From contig OX359283.1 of the NCBI GenBank assembly GCA_947179155.2, forward strand, positions 7,910,764 through 7,974,763: DNA of 64,000 nt, given 5' to 3'. The translations under genes and the position numbers were made by a program. The notes under the pieces were generated by a model. That model saw only the letters and a program-made list of their open reading frames with translations, was not told the origin of the DNA and searched no databases. Positions 22,535-34,530 of this stretch are shown here, piece after piece. Origin of the DNA: Hedera helix (taxonomy: Eukaryota > Streptophyta > Magnoliopsida > Apiales > Araliaceae). Within the stretch, counting starts at the first letter, position 1; each line of letters opens with the position of its first letter.

Positions 22535-25018
22535 TGTGATGCCCCTAAATTCGGGCCTATACAGCCCAAACTTGAGTCGTCAAAAAACACAATAACTATT
22601 ACAATATAGTACAATGTACAACAATACAGTGTTCAATAATGCACAACTAATTCTTCACTATTATTATCACACTATTTTACAACATGTGAAGACTACTATA
22701 GCTATCACTCGGACCTTCACTCCATTCTTCGGCTAGACCCAACTAATCTCTTATCTCATGTTGAAGAAAAATGGAACCAAAAAGAAATTGTGAGCTCAAA
22801 TAGCCCAATAAAGAATATCATGACTAAGATAATGATGAATAAATTATCAATAGTCTTCAACAGTGATGAGTTCTTGATAGAATACAATAGACAATAAATT
22901 TTAAATTAACAAATATAGCGGAATGATAGAATATAATAGACAATAAGTCTTCAGCTAATATCTGCAGTGGAATAAGCAATCCATTAGAAGAATCATAAAG
23001 ACTATGATGTCTACTAACTTCTCTTTTTCAGAAAAATCATCAACAACTTTTATCATCTAAAATATTACTGGTCATGATCATGTCAAACAACAGCTATTCT
23101 TTACCCCAAGCTAAAGAGAACTTTCACCACGTGCCCTAAAAGATACTCAATGATAGTATCGTCTTTGCTCTAGGCCAAAGACATTCACCAATCATATCAT
23201 ATATGTCCTATACCATAGATATTTATTAATTATATTATCTTTACACCCAGACCAAAGATATTCATAACTTGATTCTTGATGATTATAACAAATAGCAATG
23301 ATATAAATAAGTACAAAGAGAGAAGTAATAAAATAAACAATAGACATTAGAAGTTTACAAATTTAATTTGTCCATAGTCAAATAATATCCAAATTGTCAA
23401 CATGATGTGGAGTCAAATTCAAAAATCATAATCAAGATTTATAGTTCAAAAATAACTGTTCAAGTTCAATAGAAATGATAAGGTAAATAAGAAGGTTCAC
23501 GTTAAAATGATATTAAATAAAACGTAAACTATTAAGAAACATATTATCATTTCATGTATTTTACCCAATAATACTTACCATAGTAAGTTTAAAAGTATGA
23601 AATAAATTGATATCTATTACTTTATCACGTGAAAATAGACTATTTTAAATGTAGTTGATCAACCTATATATTTATAATATAATTAGTAACTACCATATAT
23701 AAATTTCATGGTGCACAACAACCCGTACATTATGAAATTATTAAAAGTGTTTATATAATATAAATATGTGTAGTGTACAAAAGTAAATTATATTATGAAA
23801 TTATTAAAAGTGTTTATATAATATAAATATGTGTAGTGTACAAAAGTAAATTATAATAACTTCAAAAATAATTTTTGAAATAATATTTCAAAATAAAATC
23901 TTCCAAATGAGGTTTTTTAAAATAAATTTTCTAAAGGAAGAGTCTTATAAAAGAAGATTTGTGAATCCCGTGTGAAGTGAGTATTTGTGCAAATATTACT
24001 CTTTAAAGAAAAGACTCACTTGAGAAATTATTGCACTCCTTTTGGCTTTACCAAAACTTCAGAGTAACTTTACTACATTTAAAGTATACTCACAATGTAT
24101 CAGTAGGAGAAAGAAGGGTGTGAGGAATTTGTTCACCAGATTTCCCTTTTATAGCCTATTCCTCACCTACCATGCTCACTTTTCTGCCTAACTTTTATTT
24201 TTTTTAAAAACTCCCAACTTGCTCATTTTTTTCTCACTTTTCCTGACCTGCCTTTTTTCTTCCCACCATCCGTACTTTATTCTTTTCCTTCATTTTCTTC
24301 ATACACACAATTTTTCTTTTTCTTTCTTTTGTCCTGTATCCCCCACCATATACTACCCACACGACCCAATATTTTTAATAACCAAAATACAATAATTAAA
24401 GTAATGCTACAATAGTGATAACAATAATTAAAAATTAATGTAAGAATACGTTGCTATGAAAATTATTAGTTTAATACAGTGCAATAGCAATTAATGACTT
24501 GATAGTACAATGACAATTATTGGTTCAATAATGCAAAAATACTATGAAATAATAATTATTGATGAATACTGTGCAATAGCCACTTTATCAACTCAATAAC
24601 ATGAGACACTGTGCAATACCGCGTGCTACTGTGTAATATCATGTACTACTATAAAATACTGCATGCGATAATAAATATCATAAAATACTATCTATTACTA
24701 TTCTTTTATCACCGGGTAGTTTAACAGCTAAAAGTGATAGTACTGTTGATCATTTTTATTTAAAAATGTTACTTTTGTCATTTTCTATATCCAATAATAT
24801 TTCGCTGTGGGGTCCACCAATGATTGATTATTTCGGCGCCGTTATACGGATCGAATATTTCCCAACAAAATGAATATTTTTTGACAAATCGAATATTTTT
24901 TGACATAATATAATTTGAACATAATATCTTTAAGTTTTATCAATATAACACCTTACTGTTTAAAAATAATAATATAAAGAAAAATTATATTTTATTTCCT
25001 AAAAGTCGGGGCCTTACA
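22535..25018 (-). repeat. 2.48 kb chromovirus LTR, flanked by internal sequence on both sides
   Basis: On the minus strand it begins TGTAAGGCCCCGACTTTTAG at 25018 and ends AGGGGCATCACA at 22535. A TATA box (minus, TATAAAAGGG near 24146-24155) precedes the presumed start of transcription. Inside the inner edge is a primer-binding site. Outside the other edge is a polypurine tract (minus AAGGAGGGGAGGT). The 31490-33887 LTR belongs to the same family in the opposite orientation. Confidence 0.85.
23729..23854. repeat. 63-bp perfect tandem duplication in the LTR
   Basis: Units 23729-23791 and 23792-23854, starting ATTATGAAATTATTAAAAGT, appear identical. Confidence 0.9.
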
Positions 25019-26102
25019 ACCTCCCCTCCTTATGAAATTTCGACCCCGAAATTGAAGTTCCTTGAATTTCGAAGAGGTAAGGATACTTATATTTCATCTC
25101 AGATTCTAACTCACATGTCATTTCCTTAGTATTTTGATTTCTCCATAAAACCTTGACTTAAGGTATAACTTTTGAGCATATGATCTGCTCTTTCTTATCT
25201 AAGATCTTGACAGGTACCTCTTCGTACGTTAAATCCTCTGTTATAATGTCTTGCTCCAACTCAATGATGTAGGTTGAGTCATTTGCATATTTTCGTAACA
25301 TAGATATGTGAAAAACGTTATGGATGCGAGACATGTTTGGCAGTAGAGCTAGTCTATAAGCCACAGTTCCTACTCGATCGAGGATTTCAAATGAGGCAAT
25401 AAATCGAGGGTTGAACTTTTCTCTCTTTCTGAATCCCGTAACTCCTTTCCATAGGGAAACACGTAAGAATACATGATCTCTTACGTTGAATCTCCCGTCT
25501 CTTTGATTAAGATAAACATAACTCTTTTGTCATTCTTGTGTGGTCTATATTCGTTGTCGGATCATTTGGATCTTTTCTGTTGTCATGCGCACCAATTCGG
25601 GTCCCAATAATTTTGCTTCTCCTACCTCATTCCAGTATAATGGAAAACAATATTTTTGGCCATATAAAGCTTCAAATGGGGTCATGCCTATACTTGCTTG
25701 ATAACTGTTGTTGTAGGATAATTAAACCAATGACAAATACTTGTCCTAACTTCCTTTGAAATCTAGTACGCAAAGTCTCAATAGATCTTTGAGAGTCTGG
25801 ATCGTCCTTTTTGATTACCCGTCCGTTTGAGGATGGTATGCATAACTAAATCGTAGCTCGGTGCCCATGGCTTTTTGTAAAATGATCCAAAATCGTGAAG
25901 TGAATCTAGGGTCTCGACCAGAAACTATTGATACTGGCATGCCATGCAATCTCACAATTTCACTTATGTACATACCAATAAGACGTTTGAGTAAATAATT
26001 TTCTCGTATATGCAAAAAATTGGCGGATTTGGTTAATCTATCTACGATGACCCAAATTGCATATAAACCTTGAAAAACTTTGGAAAGACCCGTTACGAAA
26101 TC
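25019..26102 (-). pseudogene. Chromovirus integrase, catalytic core to C-terminus, plus polypurine tract
   Basis: Read right to left. It opens ITDFVTGLSKVFQGLYAIWV at about 26100, then IVRLHGMPVSIVSGRDPRF, FSYAYHPQTDG, YNNSYQASIGMTPFEALYG, and the C-terminal MAYRLALLPNMSRIHNVFHI and ILDKKEQIICSKVIP (25158-25364). Of the DDE triad, the second Asp is Gly (SGRDPRF against the usual SDRDPRF). The Glu is Lys (SKRTIQTLK against SERTIQTLE), and a stop replaces the Gln just before it. Enzymatic activity is lost. A polypurine tract abuts the LTR at 25019. Confidence 0.85.
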
Positions 26103-29100
26103 TGTAATAACTGCGAATAATTTAACCTATAATAATGAAATTAATTATTGGTGAACTAAAATTTTGTGCGATTAAATCATTGTATGATAGCTTGATATAT
26201 ATAATTTTGTGTCAAGATATTTACAGGGAGGTCCACTTAATGGATTAATTAAATTAATTGATCAACCTAGAGTATTTAAAATCAAATCATTGATAAGATT
26301 AGTAAGTTATGTAATAATTCAATTAACTTGTTTCTTAGCAAGTTTAATTGGATTGTGTAAATTAATTAATTTAGTTATTAATTAACGTCAATGTGTAAAA
26401 TATTAATAATGATAATTTATAGTTTCACTAGGAATTTAATTATAGTAGACTAGCCCAATTGGTTTATTAAACAAGCCCAATCCAAATTAATTGCTTGTAG
26501 ACTTGTATTTGATCATGTAAATAATTAAATTGGCCCAACATTGATAAATATGGCAAGCCATATAGGTGGCTCAATGAATTTAGTTTGGGAGCCCAAGAGG
26601 TATTAAAGTAGTAGCCCAAGTTGGAATTAAATATAAGCCTAACCTAAATCAATGTTGGTATTAATTGTAGGCCCAATCATTTAATTAATTGAAGCCCAAT
26701 GTGATTGTTAGTTAAAGTCGAATGAATGAATTAAATTTTAGCCCTGGAGCTAGCCCAACATGTGTGTGTGGGTATATATATATACACATACACACACTTA
26801 ATTATGGCATTAAAAGAAAAGAAAAAAGAAGCAATTTTGGAGCACTTGTGGGACCACATGGCCGGCTAATGGGGGGACTTTTGGGGAGTTACTTAGCTTC
26901 CCGTGGAAGCTTGGGAGCATTGGTAGGAGCAAGAAAAAAATTGCAAAGGCTAGTAGGCCTATTTGTGTGATGGATGGGTTATGTGTATACTTACACAAAT
27001 GGTAAGTATTCATTTTACCCAAGAGAAGTTAAAATACTCACAACTCTCTCATTCATGTGTTCATTTCATTTCACCAAGTGTTTGAGAGCAAAAGAAGTGA
27101 GAGAGAAGGCTTGAGAAAAATAGAAAGGTAAAGAAGCAAAGACGAAGAGGAAACCCTAGTTCATTAAGAAGGTTATCAAACTGGATCATCCATGCCTCCT
27201 TAAGTTTATAGCAAAAAGAAATAGAGCAACTAAAAGGTTAAAAGTGCTTCAAAACCTAGTTTCCCTTTAATGTATGTATTTATGTATGTTTAGAGTGTTT
27301 TTGATGGTTAAAAACGTATTTTAATGGTATAAAATCATTTTTAAAATCCTCTATGCTTAAATCTATGCTAAACTAGTAGATTTAAGGTTTAATGGGTTTA
27401 ACATGGGTATTTGTATACTTTTATGTTGCAAAAGTTGATCAAAGTATGAAATCGATTTTGATCAAAAAATCCTAATCTAAACAGTTCGCTTCCCGGAGTT
27501 ACTGTTCACGTTCCGAAACTCATTTTTGAAATATGTTAACTCCAAGTGACATATCTATAAGATACAAAAAAAAATCAGGTGGAACGACTAAAAAATATTA
27601 AATAAGCTATTTATGATGATTTTTCTAACAAAACAGTTCATGCCGGAAAAAAACTAGAAAACTTATTGTCTAAATTTTTGTAGGGCCTGTTTTGGTCACT
27701 TAGATTGCTATAAAAATTCCTGTCTTTTTACACATGATAGTATATGGTATAAATAAGCCACTTTCCAAAAATGAGCTTGATCCGACGTCAGATGAGTAAG
27801 TTATGACCCAACGATTCTCTAAGTTTTAAAAGCTCATGACTGCTATAACTTAAAACGTGTAACTCAGAAAATTATAAGATTGTAACTGGGAGTAGTATAT
27901 GATGACAAGAAGCTACCATAAAAATTTCAGAATTTTTTGATACAAACTCGATTTTTAATAATTATTGTAAATTCTAGATAGAAATGGACTGTTTAAAAAT
28001 AGTAAATGAGGTTGGAAAATTAAAAGAAATTATTTTATCTATAAAATAAAATATACTAAATATATACAAGAGTTTTAAAAATAATAAGTCAAGTAGGTAT
28101 TTTTGATAATTACACTGGACTTAAGAAAAAAGAAGATAATAACATAACTAATTATGTATTATTTAATTTTAATTAAATAATAAATAAAGTAAATAAAAAG
28201 AATTAAATTATTTATTTATTATTTAAATACTAAATAATAAATAAATCAAAGGAATAAAGAAGTTAAGAAAATGATTAAACAAATTACTTATAATTGTTTA
28301 ACTTTTTAAATATTAATAAGTGATTAAAATATTATTAAATAATAATATTATTTAAATTATTATTAAATAATTAATAATAATAGTAAACGGTTAAATTTTT
28401 ATTAAATGATTAATAATAATAGTAAATGTCTAGGGTTAAATTGTTATTAAATGATTAATAATAATAGTAAATGTCTAACTTGTTATTAAATGATTAATAA
28501 TAATATTAAGTGATTAAATTATTATTAAATAGTTAATAATAATAGTAGAGGGTTAAATATTATTAAAGGATTAGTAATATTAGTAATCAATTAGAATGTT
28601 GTTAAATAATTAATAACATTGGTAAGTGAATTAGATATAATTGAATGTAGTATAATATTGTTTGATAATTAAAATGTTATCCAATGTTGATAATATTGTC
28701 TTGTAAGTTATGTGATATTAAATAGAGAATTATGTGTTTAAGTGTCAATTTATGTGAGAATAATATATGAATCCATATGTGCGTTACTAATTGAAAGATA
28801 AATCTATTTAATATTAGGTCTTTCAAATGAAGTAATTTAATTTGTGTAAGTTGTAGTCAACAATCGAGACAAGTTCTTAAACTCTAAACTCATTTCATTA
28901 TGCAAATTTCTCAACTCAAACTCGAGTTATTATTTTTTAATCATGTTAGTGGTTCAATGCTTTTCAATTACTCTATATCAATGATAGTTATTGATATTCG
29001 CACTTGGTGCGCTTGAATTTCTACTTTATTATTGAACTGTAAAATATTTAAAGTTCTGCATTTCATGAACTATTTAAAGAATTAGTGTACGTCATTGTTC

Positions 29101-30554
29101 AGTAAGACATACATATGTTAATATTTTTAAAAGCTATCTAAATCAGTAGTTGGTACGGAATCTTGAACTGAGAGAGCAACCCTAATAAGGGGACCATAAG
29201 TGTCGGTTATCCGATGTGGTCAGAGTTTAATGTTATGCATATATATGGTGTACAAAAGGATGATCCCCTCAAGTACAAGCTGACAATTTAAATATATAAA
29301 AGGGTCATTCGAATGATTGATTCCTTGTCAATGTTCATGGTTTATTTTGGACCACTCAGCAGTAAATAATGAATACTTTTTAACTTGATTATCTTGTCAG
29401 TTATTTCATCAACTATCTTAAAAGTTAAGTTATTTTATTGTTATTCTGATTCATTCATGATATACCTTCATTATTTTTTTTAAACTTAACCATACTAGAA
29501 AATTCCAAAATTAGAGAAGTCTTAATTTTTGAAACAAGTTAGCTGTCCCAAAACAGTGATCAAAATTTTGGACAGATTACATTTTAAGATTTTTTACAGT
29601 TGGACTATTTTGGTAGAAAAATCACTAAAAATTAAAATTTCAATAGTTTTCAGTTGTTCCACTTGCATATGTTAGTAAACTCATAGATCTATCATCTAAA
29701 ATTTATGAATCTCAAAAATATTAAAACCACATAAAGTTATAGGGTTTTATAAAAACTAAGATTTCCAACATACATGTAAAAATGTGGTAATGTGCTTTTG
29801 TGATACAAGTTGAAATAAACTGTTGATGTGTAGTAGATGATTAAGTTAATTGCTCAATATATATTGAACTATATGAAATTATAAATGACATGCATGAATA
29901 ACATGAATCATAGAGTAAATGCAAAGCATGATATGTATGAGATATGTAGTCATTGTAAAGCATGAGATGCATGAAGCATGATGAAGTATGTTTACGTGTT
30001 ATGTGAAATTGTTAGACTTGCTGAGCCATCGTGCTCACCCTTGCTTAAAATAAAATATTACAGAAAAGCTTGAAGAAGCTGATTACTCTGGTAGAGGCGA
30101 AGATGAAGATTGACTAACGAGTCATCAAGATCGAAGCGTAGGTACTTTTATAGTAAAACCCTGCGATAGAATAAATTATCTCTGTGGGTATTATTTGTGA
30201 AAAATTTTATGTCTTAAATGTGCTATAGATTAGCAAACCGAAATGTTAAGAGAACATATATAGATTATTTTAAATCATTTTCAGATGTTGTCCTTTATGT
30301 ATAAGGGTGATAGGTTGGTATGCTAAATCATTATTCATATGATTAGAAAGTGTAGTAAAATTATTTAAAGATTGCGATTCTGGAATATTATGAAGTTGGA
30401 TGTTGTATCCATTTAAGGTTTATATCTGGTGTATAGTAATAATTGTATTGCTTATTGTTTATAAGTTTAATATAATTAGTTTAAACTCAGGATTGAAGTT
30501 ACTTTTAACAGACTAGATTTGGGGTTCAAGGAGACCGAATTTGGGGCCGTTACA
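26103..30554 (+). mobile_element. Large solo LTR (4.45 kb), Tekay/Del-like gypsy
   Basis: Begins TGTAATAACTGCGAATAATT and ends ACCGAATTTGGGGCCGTTACA-like sequence, resembling the ends of the neighbouring chromovirus LTRs. Orientation follows a TATATATATA box near 26775 and a leader with AAACCCTAG near 27152. No primer-binding site follows the 3' end and no coding region is present. The bases outside (AAATC and ATTCT) do not form a target duplication. An AT-rich block of about 0.5 kb near 28.1-28.7 kb is built of repeated TTATTAAATGATTAATAATA-like units. Very long LTRs are known in this clade; the exact borders are inferred. Confidence 0.65.
28360..28580. repeat. AT-rich minisatellite in the large LTR
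   Basis: Four to five imperfect units built on TTATTAAATGATTAATAATA followed by ATAGTAAATGTCTA or variants, period about 45-60 bp. Confidence 0.65.
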
Positions 30555-31489
30555 ATTCTTTTGCTCCCATTTTATAAGTTAGGTTAAGCATTAAACTAAT
30601 TTACTCACATTATTTGGCTAAATAAATTTTCCACTTGGTCTCTTAAATAATTTAACCACCAAGCTAAATAAATAATAACTTAAGGTATTAATTCAATTGA
30701 CTATAAATCAATTTAATTGATTAAATCCTTTTGGATTTTTTTTATTTCATATTTAGTCCACACTAATTAAATTAATTAATTTTCTTGACTAATCACGTAA
30801 TTCACAAAATTCTTAATTGACTAAAAATCATTCCACACAAATATGTGTGCGTGTGTATGTGTATGTGTATGTGTGTGTAAATACACATTCAATTTAGATT
30901 TCATTAGTATAATTAACATTATAATTTTAAATGTATTACTCCAAAAATATAGATTTATCCATTTAATCAATTCAACCAATTAATCATGAATAAAAAAAAT
31001 ACCTTTAAATAATTTTTTTATTAATAAATGAATAAGATTACAAAGTATATGCTTATCACATCAACATGTGATTGGTTTGAGAGCATACTACTTTCATCAA
31101 CACACTTTAAAGATCTTCAAGATTGTGGTATGTTGAGGAAGCTTTAGATCCCAGCGGTAACTTTTAAGTTTGCAGTCTACGATTATGTTAGTCTTGAACC
31201 ATAGAGTCAAGCTTTAGAGAATTCATTTTATGATTCTTGGTAGCTATTCGTGTTTGTCTTTTATCTGGTGACTCTATGTTCTGGCTTTATCCTTCAGTCA
31301 TTATGCGAACTTCCATTGCCTTTACATTTCACTTAACAATTCTGCCAGATTTGCTTAGTTCACTATGTGATCTAAGAGTAACTAAGTCTCAGCTCTGCAA
31401 ACTTGGACTTCTTAGTCTATTACAAGTTCTTACTTAACTATTTGGATCAACCTAATATATTTGATCCCTAAGTCCTTTTACAATGATTA
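30555..31489. other. AT-rich unclassified stretch between two solo LTRs
   Basis: Contains a degenerate GT tract at 30842-30876. No conserved reading frame was recognised. It may be remnant retrotransposon sequence, which I cannot show. Confidence 0.5.
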
Positions 31490-33887
31490 TGTAAGGCCCT
31501 GACTTTTATGAAATAAAATTTAATTTTTCTTTATATAATTATTTTGAAACAGTAAGGTGTTATATCAAAAAGTTAAAAGTTAAAAATGTTATGTGCAAAT
31601 TATATTATGTTGGGGATCATTCAATTTGTCGGGAAATATTTATTTTGTCAAGGAATATTCGATCCGTACGACGGCGTCAAAATAATCAATCATTGGTGGA
31701 CCACACAGCGAAATATTGTCGGATATAGAAAATAACAGAAGTAATCTTTTTAAATAAAAATGGTTAACAGTACTATCACTTTTAGCTATTAAATTACTCA
31801 GTGATAAGAAAATAGTAGCATATGGTATTTCACGGTATTTTACTATAACACACGGTATTACACAGTAGCACGCGGTATTGCATAATGTCTCATATTATTG
31901 ATCTGATAAAGTGGTTATTGCACAGTATTCATTAATAATTGTTGTTACACAATATGTTTGCATTATTGAACCAATAATTGCATTATACTATTGGGTCATT
32001 AATTGCTATTGCATTGTATTAAACTAATAATTATTATAGTAACGTATTCTTACATTATTTTTGAATTATTGTTATCACTATTATAACATTACTTTAATTA
32101 TTGTATTTTGGTTATTATAAAAATGGGTTGGTGGGAACATGTGGGGATTATATGGTGGGGGATACAGGAAGAAAGAAACAAACAAACAAAAAGAAAAATT
32201 GTGCGTAAAAAGAAAAAGAAGGAAAAGAATAAAGTAAGGATGGTGGGAAGGTAAAAATGGCAAGTCAGGAAAAGTGGGAAGAAAATGAGCAAGCTAAGAG
32301 TTTTTTAAAATAAAATTTAGGCAAAACAGTGAGCATGGTAGGTGAGGAATAGGCTATAAAAAGGGAATCTGGTGAACGAGTTCCTCACACCCTTCTTTCT
32401 CCTACTGATACATTGTGAGTATACCTTGAGTGTAATGTTACTCTGAAGTTTTGGTAAAGCCAAAAGAAGTGCAAGAATTTCTCAAGTGAGTCTTTTCTTT
32501 AAAGACTAATATTTACACAAAAACTCACTTCACACGGTATTCACAAATCTTCTTTTATAAAACTCTTCCTTTAGAAAATTTATTTTAAAAAATTTCATTT
32601 GGAAGATTTTATTTTGAAATATTATTTTAAAACCTATTTTGAAGTTATTATAATTTACTTTGTATGCTACAAAGATTTATATTATATAAACATTATTGAC
32701 AATTTCATAATATACGGGTTGTTATACACCATAAAATTTATATATGGTAGTTACTAATTATATTATAAATATATAGGTTGATCCACAATATTTAAAGCAG
32801 TCTATTTTCACGTGATAAGATAAGAAATATCATTTTCTTTCATACTCTCAAACTTACTATGATAAATGTTAGTAAAATTCCTAAAATGATTATATGTTCC
32901 TTAATAGTTTGCGTTTCATTTAATATCATTTTACGTGAACCTTCCTATTTACTTATCATTTCTATTGAACTTTAACAATTATTTTTGAATTATAAATCTT
33001 GAATATCATTCTTGAATTTAATTCCACATCATGTTGATAATTTAGATATTATTTGACTCTGGATAAAATAAAATTTATAAACTTCTAATACCTATTGTTT
33101 ATCCTATTATCCTCATTTATATCATTGCTATTTGTTCTAATCTTCAAGAATCAAGTTATTGTGAATATCTTTGGTCTGGGTGCAAATATAATATAATTAA
33201 TAAATATCTATGGTTCGGGGAATTGATAATGTGATTGGTGAATGTCTTTGGCCTGGAGTAAAGACGATATTATTGTTGAGTATTTTTTAGGGCACGTGGT
33301 GAAAGTTCTCTTTGGCCTGGGGAAAAAAAGAACTGTTGTTTGACATGATCATGACCAGTGGTGCTTCAAATGATAAAAGTTATTGATGATTTTTTTGAAA
33401 AAAAAAAAAGAAGTTAGTAGACATCATAGTCTACATGATTCTTCTAATGGATTGCGTATTCTACTACAAATATTTGTGGAAGACTTATTGTCTATTATAT
33501 TATGTCATTCCGCTACAATTGTTGATCCAAAATTTATTGTCTATTGAAGAACTCATCACTGTTGAAGACTATTGATAATTTATTCATCATTGTTTTAGTC
33601 ATGATATTCTTTACTGGGTTATTTGAGCTTTCTATTTCTGTTTTAGTCCATTATTCTTAAATAGGAGATAAGACAGTAGTTGGGTCTAGCCAGAGAATGG
33701 AATGAAGGCCTTGGTGATAGCTGTAGTAGTTTTCACATGTTGTAAAATATTGTGACAATAATAGTGAAGACTTAGTTATGTATTATTGAGATCTCTATTG
33801 TTGTATGTTGTACTATATTGTAATAGTTGTTGTGTATTTTGACGACTCAAATTTTTGCTTTGTAGGTCCGAATTTGGGGGCGTCACA
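31490..33887 (+). mobile_element. Solo LTR of the chromovirus family (2.4 kb)
   Basis: Begins TGTAAGGCCCTGACTTTTAT and ends TTTGGGGGCGTCACA. It is the same family as 22535-25018, in the opposite orientation. TATAAAAA at about 32355 is followed by the same leader. No internal element sequence lies on either side. The flanking pentamers (GATTA, ACTTA) match only in part. Confidence 0.8.
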
Positions 33888-34109
33888 ACTTACCAAGATC
33901 ATTTTTGCATTTCTGAGGATAGCTGGCGCGTGGTACATATTAACGCTTTGATGGCTTGTATTGTTTCTTTTCTTTACATGTCCGTAGATGTGGATCACAC
34001 GGACATTGGTGTGATTATGGCGATTAGGGGACTTCGACGTGATTATACCATACTGCCCATGATTTTAGCTGAGACTTTCATCTCACTGTCTTACTGTCAG
34101 ACTTGTTAA
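33855..34109 (+). pseudogene. Unrecognised 84-codon open frame (copy 1)
   Basis: Open frame spanning the LTR end and the following sequence, with the central stretch QDHFCISEDSWRVVHINA and later RDYTILPMILAETF. I do not recognise a family. The second copy at 36655-36921 differs mainly by amino-acid-changing substitutions, which suggests no selection on the protein. It may be a captured gene fragment. Confidence 0.3.
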
Positions 34110-34208
34110 GGTTAAGATTTCTATGGGAGTCCAGTGTTGCTCTATATATGGTGCATGACTTATATGGCAGCATCAGGCATCGGGCTTATTGCCTTGGTCA
34201 TGATATCC

Positions 34209-34211
<3 letters not shown>

Positions 34212-34289
<78 letters not shown>
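34212..34289. repeat. (GT)39 microsatellite
   Basis: Uninterrupted GT/TG dinucleotide repeat. The matching position in the second duplicate is an AT repeat. Confidence 0.97.
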
Positions 34290-34292
<3 letters not shown>

Positions 34293-34435
34293 GTGATATT
34301 TTGGTCATTTCATTCCATTCTCATACAATTTTTAAGTAATGTACTAAACTCATGAATAAAATATTCGATTTTAATTCTATTATGATCCAATTCTAATTCT
34401 GATCATCATTCCATTTCATCCCTAAAACTATTATG

Positions 34436-34530
34436 TCTATTCCACGCACCCTCAAGATTGATATTCGTAAGGCTTTTGAAAGTCTTTCTTGGGACTTCAT
34501 TCTGGAAGCTTTAAGTTTTGTTATCCTTTT
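34436..34530 (+). pseudogene. LINE-type reverse transcriptase fragment (copy 1)
   Basis: A frame reading TLKIDIRKAFESLSWDFILE matches motif A of plant LINE RTs (usually KIDIRKAFDTVSWDF, containing the first catalytic Asp). Only about 30 residues are present, with no endonuclease or remaining RT. Confidence 0.65.

Noticed and set aside
26098..30559. Target-site duplication for the 4.45 kb solo LTR
   Set aside because: Flanking pentamers AAATC and ATTCT do not match.
34103..34355. Open frames encoding Cys-Val repeats
   Set aside because: Direct translation of the GT microsatellite in its different frames; not a gene.
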